64,000 bases of DNA from Listeria seeligeri serovar 1/2b str. SLCC3954 (lineage in GTDB: Bacteria > Bacillota > Bacilli > Lactobacillales > Listeriaceae): contig NC_013891.1 in NCBI RefSeq assembly GCF_000027145.1, forward strand, positions 62,001 through 126,000. The letters run 5' to 3'. Position numbers and translations under genes: made by a program. Of the stretch, positions 36,049 to 45,764 are shown in pieces. The notes beneath the pieces were generated by a model, which was given only the letters and a program-made list of their open reading frames with translations, had not been told where the DNA came from and searched no databases. Positions within the stretch are counted from its first letter, which is position 1. The number at the start of each line of letters is the position of its first letter.

Positions 36049-38334
36049 ATGAATAAAAAGACGAAGAAGCTTTTTAGTATTGCATCTGTAGTGTTGTTGG
36101 TTTTATCATTAGTGGTTGTATCAATTGGTGTAGCGCAGCCTAAACGGGTGAAGGCGGCTGAGAATACACCGCAGTATCGAAATGTTATGTATTATGGAGA
36201 TTGGTCGATTTGGGGAGGAGAAGGGAATTTTTATCCGAAAGACATTCCAGCTGAGCAATTGACACATTTGAATTTTGCTTTTCTGGATTTTAATAGTAAT
36301 GGGGATTTAGTTTTTACGGATAAAGATGCTGCTGTTGGGGCACCTGTTGGACAAGAGGGAGTTCAGTGGGGCGGTGCGAATGCGGGGATTTTGAACGCAA
36401 TCCAAGATTTACGTGCGCAAAATCCGAATTTAAAAATTGGCGTTTCTGTTGGAGGCTGGTCTAAATCGGGGGATTTCTCGACCGTCGCGGCAGATCCAAC
36501 CAAACGAGCTAATTTTGTCAAAAATGTAATGAAATTTGTGAAGTATACCAATATGGATTTTGTTGATTTGGACTGGGAATATCCTGCATCGGTGCGGGCG
36601 GCTGACCTTGTTGATAATAAAAACGACGAAGGCACTCCAAATGCAAAACCCGCGGACAAACAAAATTTTATTACGCTTTTACAAGATTTAAGAACAGCTT
36701 TGGACAAACAAGGCGTCGACATTAATAAGAAATATGAATTGTCGGTTGCTTTGCCAGCTGCAAAATCCACTTTAGAAAACGGGATTGATGTAGCGAATCT
36801 CTTTAAAGTAGTCGATTTTGCTAATGTGATGACGTATGATTTAAATGGAGCATGGACTCCAAACAGTGCTCATCACACAGCGCTTTATGGCAATCCGAAA
36901 GACCCTAATTATGATAGCGGATTTTCGGTCGACCAAACGATAAAATACTTAAAAGACAAGGGAGCGGTTTCGAATAAAATTGTTGTTGGGGCAGCATTTT
37001 ATACTCGGGGCTGGAATAAGGTAGCTGCTGGAGATGATGCGGCCTTGCCAGGACTTTTCCAAACAGCGGAGAAAAACAATAAGGATGCCGATGGTTCGCT
37101 AACTTATGGAGCGAATAACGAAAATCCAATTAAAACAGGCGACGGGGGTCGTGCTGGTGGAGTGTATGCTTACAGAAGTATTGATGCATTGAAAGCAAAA
37201 ACGCCAACTTTGAAAGAGTATTGGGATGATACGGCTAAAGCGCCATATCTGTATAGTAAGGAAACTGGGGAGTTTTACACATATGACAATACGCGTTCGA
37301 TTGGCTATAAGGCTCAGTATGTGAAGGATAATAACCTTGGTGGTATGATTTCTTGGATGCAGTCACAAGATAAAGCAACAACCTCAACCAAGCGAGATGA
37401 ACTTACTAAGGCGATTAAAACAGGATTATTCGGAACAAGCGCTATCCCACAAAATACGATAAAATATGCGGATTTGAATGTAGTAGCAACTGTAAAACCT
37501 TATAGCGAAAATGGGGTTGGATATGAAATCACTATTACAAATAACGAAAAAGCGGATGAAACAAATGAAGTACTGAAATCAACTGAACTAGCCTTTGAAA
37601 CAGTAAAATTACCGAAGTTTTATATTCCAGTAAAAGCAGGCGAAACGCTCACTGCTGGGGATTATAAAGCAGGAACTGTTACTACTTCTGGCGGGAATAC
37701 AGTGGTTGATTTAGCTTCCGTTTATGATGCGCAACAAATTCCACAAGGCGCTTCTTACACATTCCGCTTAAAATCAAGTGCAGCGACAGTAGATGTAAAT
37801 AATATTTCCAAAATTGATTTAACGCAACGAATGGTAAAATCGAGTGTGGAATTTAGCAAACAAACTATTTATGGTGGTGGAAGTGTCGTACCAGATCCAA
37901 CTGACACCGAAGCGCCAACTGTGCCAAAAACAGTTATATCATCCAATGTAACTGACAAATCGGCGACATTAACTTGGACAGCTTCAACTGATAACAAAGC
38001 AGTTGCGGGATACAAAATTTATCGAAATGGAACGGAAGTCGGTTCTGTATCAGGAACTACTTTTACGGATAGTGGCTTAACTGCAAAAACAGCCTACACT
38101 TACACAGTGAAAGCCTATGATGCAGCGGGTAACTTTTCTGCGGCAAGTACTGCATTAACAGTGACAACGCTTGATGCAGCAACCCCTCCTGCAACTCCAG
38201 CATGGGATACCGCGAAAACCTATAATAAGGGCGACCGGGTTTCTTATAAAGGAAAAACATATGAAGCGCAGTGGTGGACACAAGGCAATGAACCTGGAGC
38301 AGAACAATGGGGACCGTGGCTTTTGATTAGTTAA
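36049..38334 (+). CDS. chiB: chitinase B, GH18 with FnIII and chitin-binding modules
   Basis: 761 residues. Signal peptide (residues ~1-36, ending VKAAEN). GH18 barrel, residues ~45-470, with SVGGWSKSGDF and the catalytic DFVDLDWEYP (DxxDxDxE). A linker domain is followed by a fibronectin type III domain (~625-710, PTVPKTVISSNVTDKSATL) and a C-terminal CBM5/12 chitin-binding module (WDTAKTYNKGDRVSYKGKTY ... QWGPW). Secreted enzyme hydrolysing chitin; also reported to help Listeria infection by dampening host responses. Equivalent to lmo0105. Confidence 0.96.
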   Translation: MNKKTKKLFSIASVVLLVLSLVVVSIGVAQPKRVKAAENTPQYRNVMYYGDWSIWGGEGNFYPKDIPAEQLTHLNFAFLDFNSNGDLVFTDKDAAVGAPVGQEGVQWGGANAGILNAIQDLRAQNPNLKIGVSVGGWSKSGDFSTVAADPTKRANFVKNVMKFVKYTNMDFVDLDWEYPASVRAADLVDNKNDEGTPNAKPADKQNFITLLQDLRTALDKQGVDINKKYELSVALPAAKSTLENGIDVANLFKVVDFANVMTYDLNGAWTPNSAHHTALYGNPKDPNYDSGFSVDQTIKYLKDKGAVSNKIVVGAAFYTRGWNKVAAGDDAALPGLFQTAEKNNKDADGSLTYGANNENPIKTGDGGRAGGVYAYRSIDALKAKTPTLKEYWDDTAKAPYLYSKETGEFYTYDNTRSIGYKAQYVKDNNLGGMISWMQSQDKATTSTKRDELTKAIKTGLFGTSAIPQNTIKYADLNVVATVKPYSENGVGYEITITNNEKADETNEVLKSTELAFETVKLPKFYIPVKAGETLTAGDYKAGTVTTSGGNTVVDLASVYDAQQIPQGASYTFRLKSSAATVDVNNISKIDLTQRMVKSSVEFSKQTIYGGGSVVPDPTDTEAPTVPKTVISSNVTDKSATLTWTASTDNKAVAGYKIYRNGTEVGSVSGTTFTDSGLTAKTAYTYTVKAYDAAGNFSAASTALTVTTLDAATPPATPAWDTAKTYNKGDRVSYKGKTYEAQWWTQGNEPGAEQWGPWLLIS

Positions 38335-38340
38335 TAGACA

Positions 38341-38375
38341 AAAGGAGATTCTCGAGTAGAATCTCCTTTTTTTAA
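38341..38375 (+). terminator. terminator of chiB
   Basis: AAAGGAGATTCT / AGAATCTCCTTT stem, seven T. Confidence 0.9.
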
Positions 38376-38468
38376 CCAAATTATTATGAAAAGCACTCAC
38401 TAAATAGAGGACAAAACAATATCTAGCGTATTACAATGAAGGAAAGAGTGACGAAAGGATGCGGACAG

Positions 38469-39368
38469 ATGTATTTTGTATACGATATTGGTGGGACTTT
38501 TATAAAATTTGCTTTAATGGAAAATAATGGGAATATAAAAATGAAAGATAAATTTCCTACTACAGCCAAAAGTGCTGAGGAACTAGTAGCGCAAATGGTG
38601 GAAAAATTTTTGCCATATAAGCAAGCGGTAAAAGGTATTGCCGTAAGTTGTCCAGGTGTGGTTGATTCGGAAAAAGGAGTTATTTATCAAGGTGGATCGC
38701 TATTATTTATGCATGAGAAAAACCTCGCAGAAATGCTTGCTCGTGAATGTCATGTTCCAGTCGTCTTACAAAATGATGCGAAAAGTGCGGCGCTCGCAGA
38801 ACTTTGGTTAGGTGTTGCGAAAGATGTTCATAGTGCAGCAATTTTGACGCTCGGTAGTGGTGTTGGTGGCGGAATTATTATGGATGGTAAATTGCAGTCA
38901 GGATACCATTTGATGGCTGGGGAAGTGAGTTATATGGAATCCGACTTCGACACGGAGAAGCTTCGCGGTGAATTCTTTGGTCGAACTGGATCAGCGGTAG
39001 AACTTATTAAACGAATCGCAACGAAGAAAAATTTAACGGACAAAAAGGACGGCGAGCAAGTTTTTGCGTTGATTGCACATGGTGACGAGGAAGCGAATGC
39101 CATTTTTAACGATTATATTTATGGTCTTGCGGTTCAAATTCTGAACATCCAGTATTTAATTGACCCAGAAATTATTGCTATTGGTGGTGGGATTAGTGCG
39201 CAACCGATTGTTGTTGAGCGACTTAATGAGGCAGTGGCGCAAATTAAAGCAGCTAATCCATTTCACGCGGCCAAACCAAACATCGTCACTTGTCGTTTCC
39301 AGAATGACGCGAATTTATATGGTGCCCTTTATAATTTTTTCATCCAATTTGCTGATGAGGTTATTTAA
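38469..39368 (+). CDS. ROK-family sugar kinase
   Basis: About 299 residues; ATG 38469 selected because the ROK phosphate loop (VYDIGGTFIKFALM) normally begins within ten residues of the start and AAAGGA lies 9 bases before. ATP- and sugar-binding parts: NDAKSAALAELWLG, LTLGSGVGGGIIMDG, and YHLMAGEVSYM. The usual ROK zinc motif CxCGxxGC is not present. No N-terminal HTH, so an enzyme rather than a repressor. Lying next to chiB it could phosphorylate a chitin-derived sugar, but substrate is not shown. Confidence 0.88.
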   Translation: MYFVYDIGGTFIKFALMENNGNIKMKDKFPTTAKSAEELVAQMVEKFLPYKQAVKGIAVSCPGVVDSEKGVIYQGGSLLFMHEKNLAEMLARECHVPVVLQNDAKSAALAELWLGVAKDVHSAAILTLGSGVGGGIIMDGKLQSGYHLMAGEVSYMESDFDTEKLRGEFFGRTGSAVELIKRIATKKNLTDKKDGEQVFALIAHGDEEANAIFNDYIYGLAVQILNIQYLIDPEIIAIGGGISAQPIVVERLNEAVAQIKAANPFHAAKPNIVTCRFQNDANLYGALYNFFIQFADEVI

Positions 39369-39903
39369 GCAGATGCGAGTGAAAAACACATTATTCATCC
39401 TCTTTTCATGAATTATAATTTTTTCTTTTTATTGGAGGTAAATCGCCATACTCACAAAATGTATTAGCGCCTAATAGTTCGAAAGGCCTGATTCGAAAAA
39501 CTGGAGATTTTTCCGATAAAAAAGATTGTAGTGGTTGGCTTCAAATTTAAAATGAAATACTAAAAGGTAAACACCATCCTGAAAAAAAACGCCAATCTAT
39601 ATCGGATATACCGATGTTATTCATATATTTCCGAATGTAATTGTTGGTATAAAAGCCTTTTAAGAAGATGCAATTAATTTCGCGTTAGAATTTTTTATTA
39701 AAATAAACAGAAATTCTCATTATTTAATCTCTGAGGATTTCTGTTTTTTCTTGTTTTCAATTAAAAAGAAAACCTAACCATTTTTAAAATGTCACATTTT
39801 AGACACATTATTCAAAGGTTTTGTCCGTAACTAATAAAAACTATAGGGATAAAGTATGATATAAATTAATGGAGTAGCATTAACTATACGGGAGGAAAAA
39901 TTT
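39369..39903. other. 535-bp intergenic region with decayed sequence and a terminator
   Basis: No intact gene. A ribosome-site-like TTGGAGG at 39433 precedes only short stopped frames, probably remains of a lost gene. A clear hairpin lies at 39715-39749. The promoter of the WxL cluster should lie in 39780-39890. Confidence 0.5.
39715..39750 (+). terminator. terminator before the WxL cluster
   Basis: AACAGAAATTCTCA / TGAGGATTTCTGTT stem with a T6 run. Confidence 0.8.
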
Positions 39904-42900
39904 ATGAAAAAAAGTACGTTGGTGATAACACTAATGCTTTTAGTAAGTACCATTATGCCAACAACAAGTTTCTCAAATACAGAGATAGCAGAGAACCCAG
40001 TGAAGGAATCAACAACAATTGATGCAACGGAAACCCTTCAAGAAGAAAACCTAGCCATTGATAAAAGTAGTAGTGACGATAAGCAAGAAACTACAGCACC
40101 AGAAGTTGCTGATATAAATAACACCACTGCAATTAAGCAAACCGAGAAATCTAACGAGGAAAAGTCTTCTCCTGATTCGCTTGATGCTAAGAATTCTACA
40201 ACTAATTCAGTAAGTGCATTGCAAGCTGCTTCCTCAGATGCTGGGATGACTTATCGAACAGGAGAGACTTTATCTAGCACGCAATATTTAGAAGATATTC
40301 ATGCAACAGTCATATCGGGCCAAACAGCAACTGCAGACTTTTCGAAAGTGAATACAGCAGTGGCAGGTACATACCCAGTAAAAATTCAATATAAAGATAG
40401 CTCGAATAATGTAGTTCAAACATTAGATAGAGAAATTAAAATGGTCGTCCCAATCAAGATGAATGGTTATGATAGTAGGGGTGGGGGGGCGTGGACTTTA
40501 AATTATTTCTGGGGACGATATTATGTCTATGCTGATACCTATCACCAAAAAATAAAAGTACTTGATGCAATAACAGAACTTGTATCCCCAAGTGCCCCTG
40601 ATGCAATGATCCATACCCATTTTCAGAACGCGGCTTACTACAAATTGAAGCTTTATCAGAGTAATGTGAAAAATGTGGTTTTAGAAGGTCAAAATACGGT
40701 ACGTGCTTCCCTACCATTACTAGAAGACTGGAGCTACAACATTGGGGATTACTATGAAATACATTGTCAGGAATCAGGTAAATTAGCAGATTATGCGATA
40801 GCAACAATGGAAAATAAACCTGCTAATGCAGATCAACAACATATGATCGGTACAAGTTCTGAAATTTCAGGAGGTGGTTATCTTAAATTTCAAATGAGTG
40901 AAGATGGTTTTATTTATGTAGATACTATTAAACCTACATTGAATGTAGCTCATACTAATGTTTCTTTAGACTACAATGCTAGTGTCACCGAAGAAGAATT
41001 TCTTGAACTAGCAGGTGTTACTTATTCCGATAATATGGACACAGTAAATCAATCTGGCGACAGCGTTACAGTTACAACGGATTTTGACCAAGATACACTG
41101 ACAAATTCTGTAGGTAACAAAACAGTTAATATCAAAGTGACTGATGATGAAGGTAATTTTGTTGAAAAATCTGTTACGGTGACGGTTTCTGCCACGGATA
41201 TAACAGCGGATGATGGAATGACTTATCGAACAGGGGAAACCTTATCAAGTAATCAGTATTTAGAAGATATTCACGCTACAGAGATAAATGGTTTGACTGC
41301 GACTGCAGATTTATCAGACGTCAATGTATCAAGAGTAGGTAGTTATACTGTCCCTATCCAGTATAAAGATAGTGAAGGTGCAGTAGCTTATGAGTTAGAA
41401 AGCCAACTATCCATTGTAGAACCTATTTATATCAATGGTTTAGCTGCTGCAGATGCTGATGATTCTATACGTTATTATATTTATGCAGATGCGTATCATC
41501 AAGAAATTAAATTAAAACTTGGGGGAGCTGCATATTCTCCATTTAATGCTAATATGTACTCTTCGCAATATGTGAAGTTTTCTTTGAAAGATCGTGATGG
41601 TGCTGTAAAGAATTCTGTAACGTTAAATGCGCAACAAAAAGCCAATGACCCAACCTTGTATTCAAGTGTTAATAATTGGGAGTATGAGTTAGGGGATTAT
41701 TACCAAATTGATCACTCGGAGGGTGATTATAGATTAGTAAATGAGCCTGATGCAACTATCGCCAATAAGCCATTTAATCCTTCAGAGTCTAATATGTCTA
41801 GTCCTTCTTTTGAGTTAAATAACAGTTCTAATGATGCAGCTCTTACATTAGAAATGATAGATAGTGGTTTTAAGTATGTAGACACTAAGCCACCTACTGC
41901 TACAGCTGATAATACGCTTAAATTAGAATACAAACAACCTATGTCAGAAGAAGCATACTATGATGCGATTCATTTAACACTTGCTGATAATATGTTTGAT
42001 TCGTTCACTATGTCTGCAGATGACTTTTTCACAGTGGAGAGTAATTATAGCTCGTCTATCACCGATAATCGTTCTGGTACGTACCCGATTACCATTCATG
42101 TGGAAGATGAATCAGGTAATCGGATGAGAAATGGCTCCACGAATACTGAAATCACGAGAACAAATACTATTACGATGCAAACTACATTACCAACTGCAGA
42201 TGCAGTGAAACCTAATAAGGGTTATACACTTGGAACAGATATAAGTACTATAAATCCCGACGAATTGGTCGAAAACCTAGATTCATCCGTTTCGTTTGTT
42301 AACGATGTAGAAGTAATTGGATGGGATTCAGCTCATACACCATCAAGTAATACCATAGGAACAAAATCTGCAAATGTGCTGATTGAAGATGATCGCGGAG
42401 TTCAAGCAAGTATTCCGGTTGATATTGGGATTAACTATGACGATAGTTTATATTTTGCAGCAAGTGGAGTGAATCGAGGTGGGGTAGTACTTACATTGAC
42501 AGATAATAACAATTTACCCAACCTAGCCCTTACAGCTGGAGACAATGATGGCACTACGGCTTTTGACTCCAGTGATAGTAATGCGGAATATTTATCAACG
42601 ACTTTTTATCATAGAAGTAGTACGACAGGCCCTATTACGGATGATACTCAATATGGAACGGTAGCTGTTAATAAAGGTGATAAATTGGCTGATTACGTAA
42701 CAAAGTATGACACTGAAAACATTGCTTCGGAACTCCGGTATGGTGATATTATAGCTGTTGATTACGACTATCAAGATCACGTTACAAGATATGATGATTC
42801 AGTGGCTCATGATGATGCTACTTCTGGAGAAACTATTTATTATGAAGTAACAAAGGATGGTTTTGAACCAGTGACTGAACCTTTTGGAACTGTTCAATTT

Positions 42901-43308
42901 GATCAAAATGATGGTCCAAATGAAATTGCGTTCGAAACAACCCGAGTCGGCGAAGGGCTCAAGACTATTCATCGTGATGAAGCTAATTATAGTTTCTCGG
43001 TCCTAGATACACGTTATCAAAAAGGTTGGAAAGTCTACGTTGGAATATCAGAACCGCTGACCTCTTCTACCGGTGACACATTGGATGGCGCTATTATTTG
43101 GAAATCATCTAATGGAACAGAGACTACGCTCACGCCAGGAAATGCTATAGAAATAGGAGGCTTAGCGTCTACAACAGATGAAAGTAAGCAAAAAACGACC
43201 TTTTCTTTTGGAGCTGAGGAAGGGCCGCTATTGAAATATAATACTTCTGCTGTTTCAGCTGGTAATTACGCCACAACTTTTGATTGGTCTATTGTTGATG
43301 CTCCTTGA
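39904..43308 (+). CDS. large secreted surface protein with duplicated N-terminal module and WxL-like C-terminus
   Basis: 1134 residues, signal peptide (~1-25), then a Ser/Thr/Glu-rich stretch. A ~300-residue module occurs twice: it begins DxGMTYRTGETLSS near residues 116 and 437, includes QYLEDIHAT and YHQ(K/E)IK, and ends in FxYVDT, each followed by Ig-like domains (e.g. TVNIKVTDDEGNFVEKS). The last ~200 residues show WxL hallmarks: GWKVYVGIS, then the closing FDWSIVDAP; the second motif is WSI instead of WTL. WxL domains bind peptidoglycan. First of four genes that make a typical WxL cluster. Ligand unknown. Confidence 0.8.
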   Translation: MKKSTLVITLMLLVSTIMPTTSFSNTEIAENPVKESTTIDATETLQEENLAIDKSSSDDKQETTAPEVADINNTTAIKQTEKSNEEKSSPDSLDAKNSTTNSVSALQAASSDAGMTYRTGETLSSTQYLEDIHATVISGQTATADFSKVNTAVAGTYPVKIQYKDSSNNVVQTLDREIKMVVPIKMNGYDSRGGGAWTLNYFWGRYYVYADTYHQKIKVLDAITELVSPSAPDAMIHTHFQNAAYYKLKLYQSNVKNVVLEGQNTVRASLPLLEDWSYNIGDYYEIHCQESGKLADYAIATMENKPANADQQHMIGTSSEISGGGYLKFQMSEDGFIYVDTIKPTLNVAHTNVSLDYNASVTEEEFLELAGVTYSDNMDTVNQSGDSVTVTTDFDQDTLTNSVGNKTVNIKVTDDEGNFVEKSVTVTVSATDITADDGMTYRTGETLSSNQYLEDIHATEINGLTATADLSDVNVSRVGSYTVPIQYKDSEGAVAYELESQLSIVEPIYINGLAAADADDSIRYYIYADAYHQEIKLKLGGAAYSPFNANMYSSQYVKFSLKDRDGAVKNSVTLNAQQKANDPTLYSSVNNWEYELGDYYQIDHSEGDYRLVNEPDATIANKPFNPSESNMSSPSFELNNSSNDAALTLEMIDSGFKYVDTKPPTATADNTLKLEYKQPMSEEAYYDAIHLTLADNMFDSFTMSADDFFTVESNYSSSITDNRSGTYPITIHVEDESGNRMRNGSTNTEITRTNTITMQTTLPTADAVKPNKGYTLGTDISTINPDELVENLDSSVSFVNDVEVIGWDSAHTPSSNTIGTKSANVLIEDDRGVQASIPVDIGINYDDSLYFAASGVNRGGVVLTLTDNNNLPNLALTAGDNDGTTAFDSSDSNAEYLSTTFYHRSSTTGPITDDTQYGTVAVNKGDKLADYVTKYDTENIASELRYGDIIAVDYDYQDHVTRYDDSVAHDDATSGETIYYEVTKDGFEPVTEPFGTVQFDQNDGPNEIAFETTRVGEGLKTIHRDEANYSFSVLDTRYQKGWKVYVGISEPLTSSTGDTLDGAIIWKSSNGTETTLTPGNAIEIGGLASTTDESKQKTTFSFGAEEGPLLKYNTSAVSAGNYATTFDWSIVDAP

Positions 43309-43429
43309 TATTAGAACTAAAAGAAAAGGTATTTGTTAAATTTTGTTTTCTAACAAGATATTAAAAACGCTGGGTTTGTAGGTATATCCCATTCCAAAAA
43401 CCTAAACATACTATACGAGGAGGTGGAAC

Positions 43430-43765
43430 GTGAAACAGTTACTCATGTTAGGGATTGTGATGTGTTTTTTGGTAATGAGTCCGCAAGTGATTTTTGCAGA
43501 TACAACTCATTCTGACCAAGGTGCGGTGAGTGAAGCTGGGGTGACGTTTAAAGGGTATGAGAAAGGCTCTGATACTCCAACAAATAAACCAAAGGATCCT
43601 CCTATTCCGGGCGGGTCGGATATAACCGTTGATTCTGGAGATAATGAAGGAAACAAGGGGAGTCTTCCTCGTACTGGCGATACATATTCACAATTAGCTT
43701 TGGGGGCTGGCATTGGCTTGGTTGGCTTAAGTATTTACAGATTTAAAAAAGCAAAAAAGAGTTAG
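43430..43765 (+). CDS. small LPXTG-anchored protein of the WxL cluster
   Basis: 111 residues from GTG after AGGAGGTGG. Signal peptide, a short Pro/Gly-rich spacer, then LPRTGDTYSQLALGAGIG, a hydrophobic segment and KKAKKS: a complete sortase A signal. Such minimal LPXTG proteins are standard members of WxL loci and probably assemble with the WxL and DUF916 proteins at the wall. Confidence 0.88.
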   Translation: MKQLLMLGIVMCFLVMSPQVIFADTTHSDQGAVSEAGVTFKGYEKGSDTPTNKPKDPPIPGGSDITVDSGDNEGNKGSLPRTGDTYSQLALGAGIGLVGLSIYRFKKAKKS

Positions 43766-43830
43766 GAAAATAAGAATGAGTAAAATAAAAAGAATAACTC
43801 ATTCTAATATTAGAGGAGTGGAATAATCGA

Positions 43831-44553
43831 ATGAAAAACAAAAAAGTACTTGCTTTATTAACAACTTTTGCAGTAACAGCACTACCAGTAGTGACTTTAT
43901 TAGGAACAGATGTATCCGCAGCCACTACATTCAACTCGAATGGTTTGGGAGCAACTTCTGACGGAACAATTATTTTTGAACCTAATACAACTCCAGTCAA
44001 TCCCGTCAATCCTGATGATGACGACCCTTATACACCAGACGATAATCCAGTCAACCCGGATGACACTAATCCATTAAAAATTGCGTATGTATCCACATTA
44101 GATTTTGGCACGCAAGCTATTTCTAGTGAAAACAAGGTATATACAGCTAATAAAGTGACCTTAACTAATCAATTAGATAATACAACAACAAAAGAAATCA
44201 ATCCAGCAGTAACTATTTCAGATGGTCGTGGTACTGGTGCTGGTTGGAAGCTCCAAGTAAAACAAAATAGTGCTTTCACTAATGCTAGTAGTGACACTTT
44301 AGAAGGAGCACAACTAACACTAGAAAAATCAGGTATTTATACTAACCAATCAAATACTTCTGTACCTCCAACTGGTGCAGCTTCTGTGGACGTAAATACT
44401 AGTAACGCCAATGTTTTAACTGCTGCAGCGAATACTGGACAAGGTGTTTGGCAAGAAGAGATGGTTGCAAAATTAGCTGTAGCAGGTAACACAGCTAAAG
44501 AAGGAACTTACTCAACAACCTTAACTTGGACATTAACAGATACACCTTCATAA
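43831..44553 (+). CDS. WxL-domain surface protein
   Basis: 240 residues. Signal peptide ending VSAATTF; a Pro/Asp-rich linker (PVNPDDDDPYTPDDNPVNP); then a canonical WxL domain with LDFGTQAI, the first motif GWKLQV and the final YSTTLTWTLTDTP. Predicted to be secreted and bound non-covalently to peptidoglycan. Located between the LPXTG gene and the DUF916 gene. Confidence 0.92.
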   Translation: MKNKKVLALLTTFAVTALPVVTLLGTDVSAATTFNSNGLGATSDGTIIFEPNTTPVNPVNPDDDDPYTPDDNPVNPDDTNPLKIAYVSTLDFGTQAISSENKVYTANKVTLTNQLDNTTTKEINPAVTISDGRGTGAGWKLQVKQNSAFTNASSDTLEGAQLTLEKSGIYTNQSNTSVPPTGAASVDVNTSNANVLTAAANTGQGVWQEEMVAKLAVAGNTAKEGTYSTTLTWTLTDTPS

Positions 44554-44562
44554 AATATTTTT

Positions 44563-44607
44563 CGCTTGCGCCGACTATTCTAAATGGTGGGCACAAGCTT
44601 TTTTATT
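44563..44607 (+). terminator. hairpin between the WxL and DUF916 genes
   Basis: GCTTG.GCC / GGGC.CAAGC imperfect stem with a T6 tail. May attenuate expression of the last gene relative to the WxL genes. Confidence 0.65.
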
Positions 44608-44652
44608 ATGTCGAACATTCGACACCAAGTAGGAAAAGGAGGACTAGAAAAA

Positions 44653-45711
44653 ATGCGTTTTAAAGCCAAATCTTGTATCATCTTTGGTGTGTTATTAATG
44701 GGACTAAATTGGTTTCCTCCTATAGCGCAGGCAGATTCCACCATTAATTTTGGAGTTCAAGCTGAAATCCCTGAGAACCAAATAGATAAAAAGCAAACTT
44801 ATTTTGATTTACAAATGTCTGCTGGCAAGAAAGAAACGATTTATGTGGATGTATCTAATCCGACAAATAGTAAAGTGACAGTGGAAGTGGAAGTTAACTC
44901 TGCAACAACGAATGATAACGGAATTATTGACTATTCGGAGGGGAATAAAAAGCCGGATAAAACATTAAAATACGACATGAAGGATATCGTGAAATACGAT
45001 AAAGAATTTCAATTGGCGCCAAAAGAAACGAAAAAAGTACCCATCGAGATTATAATGCCAGAAACCACTTATGATGGAATTATTTTAGGAGGAATCAATT
45101 TCAAACAAAAAGAAACTGAAGTGTCCGCAACAGAAACTGAAGAGAAGGATAAATCCATGGTGGAAAATCGCTACTCTTATATTATTGGTCTAAAACTAAC
45201 AGAAACAACAAATGAAGTGACCCCTGATATGAAGCTTAAAAGTATCAAACCAGGTCAATATAATTACGCGAACTACGTAAAAGTAAACTTGCAAAATCCA
45301 ACTTCAACGATGATTTCTAACCTGAAAATAGATGGTAAAGTATATAAGGATGGTAGCAAAGAAGTTCTACATGAAACAAAAAAAGAAAAGTTATCAATGG
45401 CTCCTAATTCTAACTTTAATTATATGATTGATTGGGGAAATCAGGCTTTTAAATCGGGTGATTACCGACTGAAGATGACTGCAACTGATGGAGAACATAC
45501 TTGGAAATGGGATGAGCAATTTACGATTGATAAAAAAGATGCTCAAAAATATAATAACCGAGCAGTAAATCTCGAAAAGGATTATACTTGGTTGTATATT
45601 GTCTTAGGAGTAATTGGACTTCTTCTGTTATTATTACTAGTATTTTTATTAGGTCGTCGTTCTTCTAAAAAGAAAGAACAAGGTATAAAAGAAAAGGAAA
45701 CAAAAGAATAA
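44653..45711 (+). CDS. WxL-interacting protein (DUF916-DUF3324), membrane-anchored
   Basis: 352 residues; ATG 44653 with AAAGGAGG 10 bases upstream is preferred over earlier starts inside the hairpin. Signal peptide (to AQADST), the DUF916 domain (NFGVQAEIPENQI, KKETIYVDVSNPT), the DUF3324 domain (MKLKSIKPGQYNYANYVKV), a C-terminal membrane helix (WLYIVLGVIGLLLLLLLVFL) and a basic tail. WxL-interacting proteins hold WxL partners at the surface. Completes the cluster. Confidence 0.92.
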   Translation: MRFKAKSCIIFGVLLMGLNWFPPIAQADSTINFGVQAEIPENQIDKKQTYFDLQMSAGKKETIYVDVSNPTNSKVTVEVEVNSATTNDNGIIDYSEGNKKPDKTLKYDMKDIVKYDKEFQLAPKETKKVPIEIIMPETTYDGIILGGINFKQKETEVSATETEEKDKSMVENRYSYIIGLKLTETTNEVTPDMKLKSIKPGQYNYANYVKVNLQNPTSTMISNLKIDGKVYKDGSKEVLHETKKEKLSMAPNSNFNYMIDWGNQAFKSGDYRLKMTATDGEHTWKWDEQFTIDKKDAQKYNNRAVNLEKDYTWLYIVLGVIGLLLLLLLVFLLGRRSSKKKEQGIKEKETKE

Positions 45712-45714
45712 ATT

Positions 45715-45764
45715 AAAGCCAGTAGATAAAATGAGAACTCATTTTATCTACCGGCTTTTTTTAA
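45715..45764. terminator. strong bidirectional terminator
   Basis: AAAGCC.GTAGATAAAATGAG / CATTTTATCTAC.GGCTTT with T7. Sits between convergent genes and overlaps the stop of the ABC gene. Confidence 0.9.
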
